Origin: Acidobacteriota bacterium | Lineage (GTDB): Bacteria; Acidobacteriota; Polarisedimenticolia; SMYD01 | Length of the DNA: 39,341 bases | Direction of reading: 5' to 3' | NCBI GenBank assembly: GCA_004356015.1 | Contig: SMYD01000077.1 | Coordinates: 1-39,341 of the forward strand | Part shown: piece after piece, positions 38,501-39,341 of the stretch | Position numbering within the stretch: the stretch's first letter is position 1 | Layout: every line of letters starts with the position of its first letter | Position numbers and translations under genes: made by a program | Notes under the pieces: model-generated | The model's input: the letters and a program-made list of their open reading frames with translations, nothing else | Databases searched by the model: none | What the model was told of the DNA's origin: nothing

Positions 38501-39341
38501 CCTGTCCGTTCGCCGGCCTATCACGGTCTTCATGGTCACCCTGGCAGTGGCCACCTTCGGCTACATGGCGGTTCTCCGCCTGCCGGTGGAATTGCTGCCG
38601 GACCTGAGTTATCCAACCCTGACGGTGCAGACCGTCTACGAGGACGCTGCCCCACTCTCGGTAGAGCAGTTCGTCACCCAGCCGGTGGAGGAAGCCATCG
38701 GTGTGATTCCTGGCGTGCGTTCCATGCGATCCGTTTCGCGCTCAGGCCTTTCAGAGGTCATCCTCGAGTTCGACTGGGATCGTGAAATGGATTTTGCCGC
38801 CCTGGACGTCCGTGAGAAGCTCGGACTGGTCCGCCTGCCCCGGGAGGCCGAACTGCCCCGGGTTCTGCGCTTCGACCCGACGCTGGATCCCATCATCCGG
38901 CTGGCCTTCGCCGGTGAGCGGCCGCTGGATGATCTGCGCCAGCTTGCGGAGCGCTGGCTGAAGCCCCGCCTGGAATCTGTTCTCGGGGTGGCCGCCGCCA
39001 AGGTGCGTGGCGGCCTGGATCCTGAAGTCGTCGTCGAGGCCGATGAAGATCGGCTGGCTGCACTGGGCCTGACCGTGGACGATCTGGCCAGCGCTCTTGA
39101 GGCCGAAAATGTGAACCAGCCCGGCGGCACCCTCCAGGATTTCAATGCCGTGTACCTGGTGCGCACCCTCCATGAGTTCAAGAATCTGGACCAACTGCGG
39201 CGAACCATCGTGCGCACCTCCGCGGCAGGGCGGGTCCGTGTGGAGGATGTGGCGCGTGTCTATCGCGGGCATCGGGATCGGGACGAGATCACACGCAGCG
39301 GCGGGCGTGAGGTGGTGGGCCTGGATCTTCACCGGGAAGGG
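38487..39341 (+). CDS. RND efflux transporter permease (AcrB/CzcA-like), N-terminal part, truncated by the window edge
   Basis: My translation: VPLADLSVRRPITVFMVTLAVATFGYMAVLRLPVELLPDLSYPTLTVQTVYEDAAPLSVEQFVTQPVEEAIGVIPGVRSMRSVSRSGLSEVILEFDW... GTG start overlaps the membrane fusion protein stop; an alternative in-frame GTG is at 38472. Confidence 0.93.
   Translation, partial: MPLADLSVRRPITVFMVTLAVATFGYMAVLRLPVELLPDLSYPTLTVQTVYEDAAPLSVEQFVTQPVEEAIGVIPGVRSMRSVSRSGLSEVILEFDWDREMDFAALDVREKLGLVRLPREAELPRVLRFDPTLDPIIRLAFAGERPLDDLRQLAERWLKPRLESVLGVAAAKVRGGLDPEVVVEADEDRLAALGLTVDDLASALEAENVNQPGGTLQDFNAVYLVRTLHEFKNLDQLRRTIVRTSAAGRVRVEDVARVYRGHRDRDEITRSGGREVVGLDLHREG

Noticed and set aside
1-39341. 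CRISPR arrays, prophage, transposons, tRNA or rRNA genes
   Set aside because: No repeat-spacer periodicity, integrase/transposase cluster (XerD here is the housekeeping type) or RNA gene signature was seen.

Overview
The 39.3 kb window is GC-rich, densely coded and mostly minus-strand. It looks like chromosomal DNA from a diderm (Lpt-type outer membrane) bacterium. I saw no phage, transposon, CRISPR, tRNA or rRNA signal. Left to right it holds: (i) an acyl-CoA mutase operon (two acyl-CoA dehydrogenases, mutase large and B12 subunits, a response regulator, nadC, and the start of a biotin ligase); (ii) hpf-rpoN-lptB plus a fused LptC/LptA-like gene; (iii) crotonase and thiolase; (iv) a heat-shock locus (dnaK, hsp20, dnaJ, an interrupted hspR, a sigma-70 family factor, a DnaC-like ATPase); (v) a DUF4388 protein and a TPR membrane protein; (vi) DUF1844 divergent from mazG; (vii) accA, a CCA/poly(A) polymerase family gene, xerD, dtd, murJ; (viii) 2-oxoacid:ferredoxin oxidoreductase korAB; (ix) ssb, a YfgM-like protein, a HEAGH-motif secreted protein, a flippase-like membrane protein, CapA, and an RND efflux pair. 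The most notable observations are: the 'methylmalonyl-CoA mutase' carries the Phe/Gln pair diagnostic of isobutyryl-CoA mutase; the hspR gene is broken by a 1-nt shift at CTA-TGA-T, while a HAIR-like operator still overlaps the dnaK promoter; the DnaJ has only two of four zinc-finger motifs; and there is an uncharacterised secreted HExxH-type protein.
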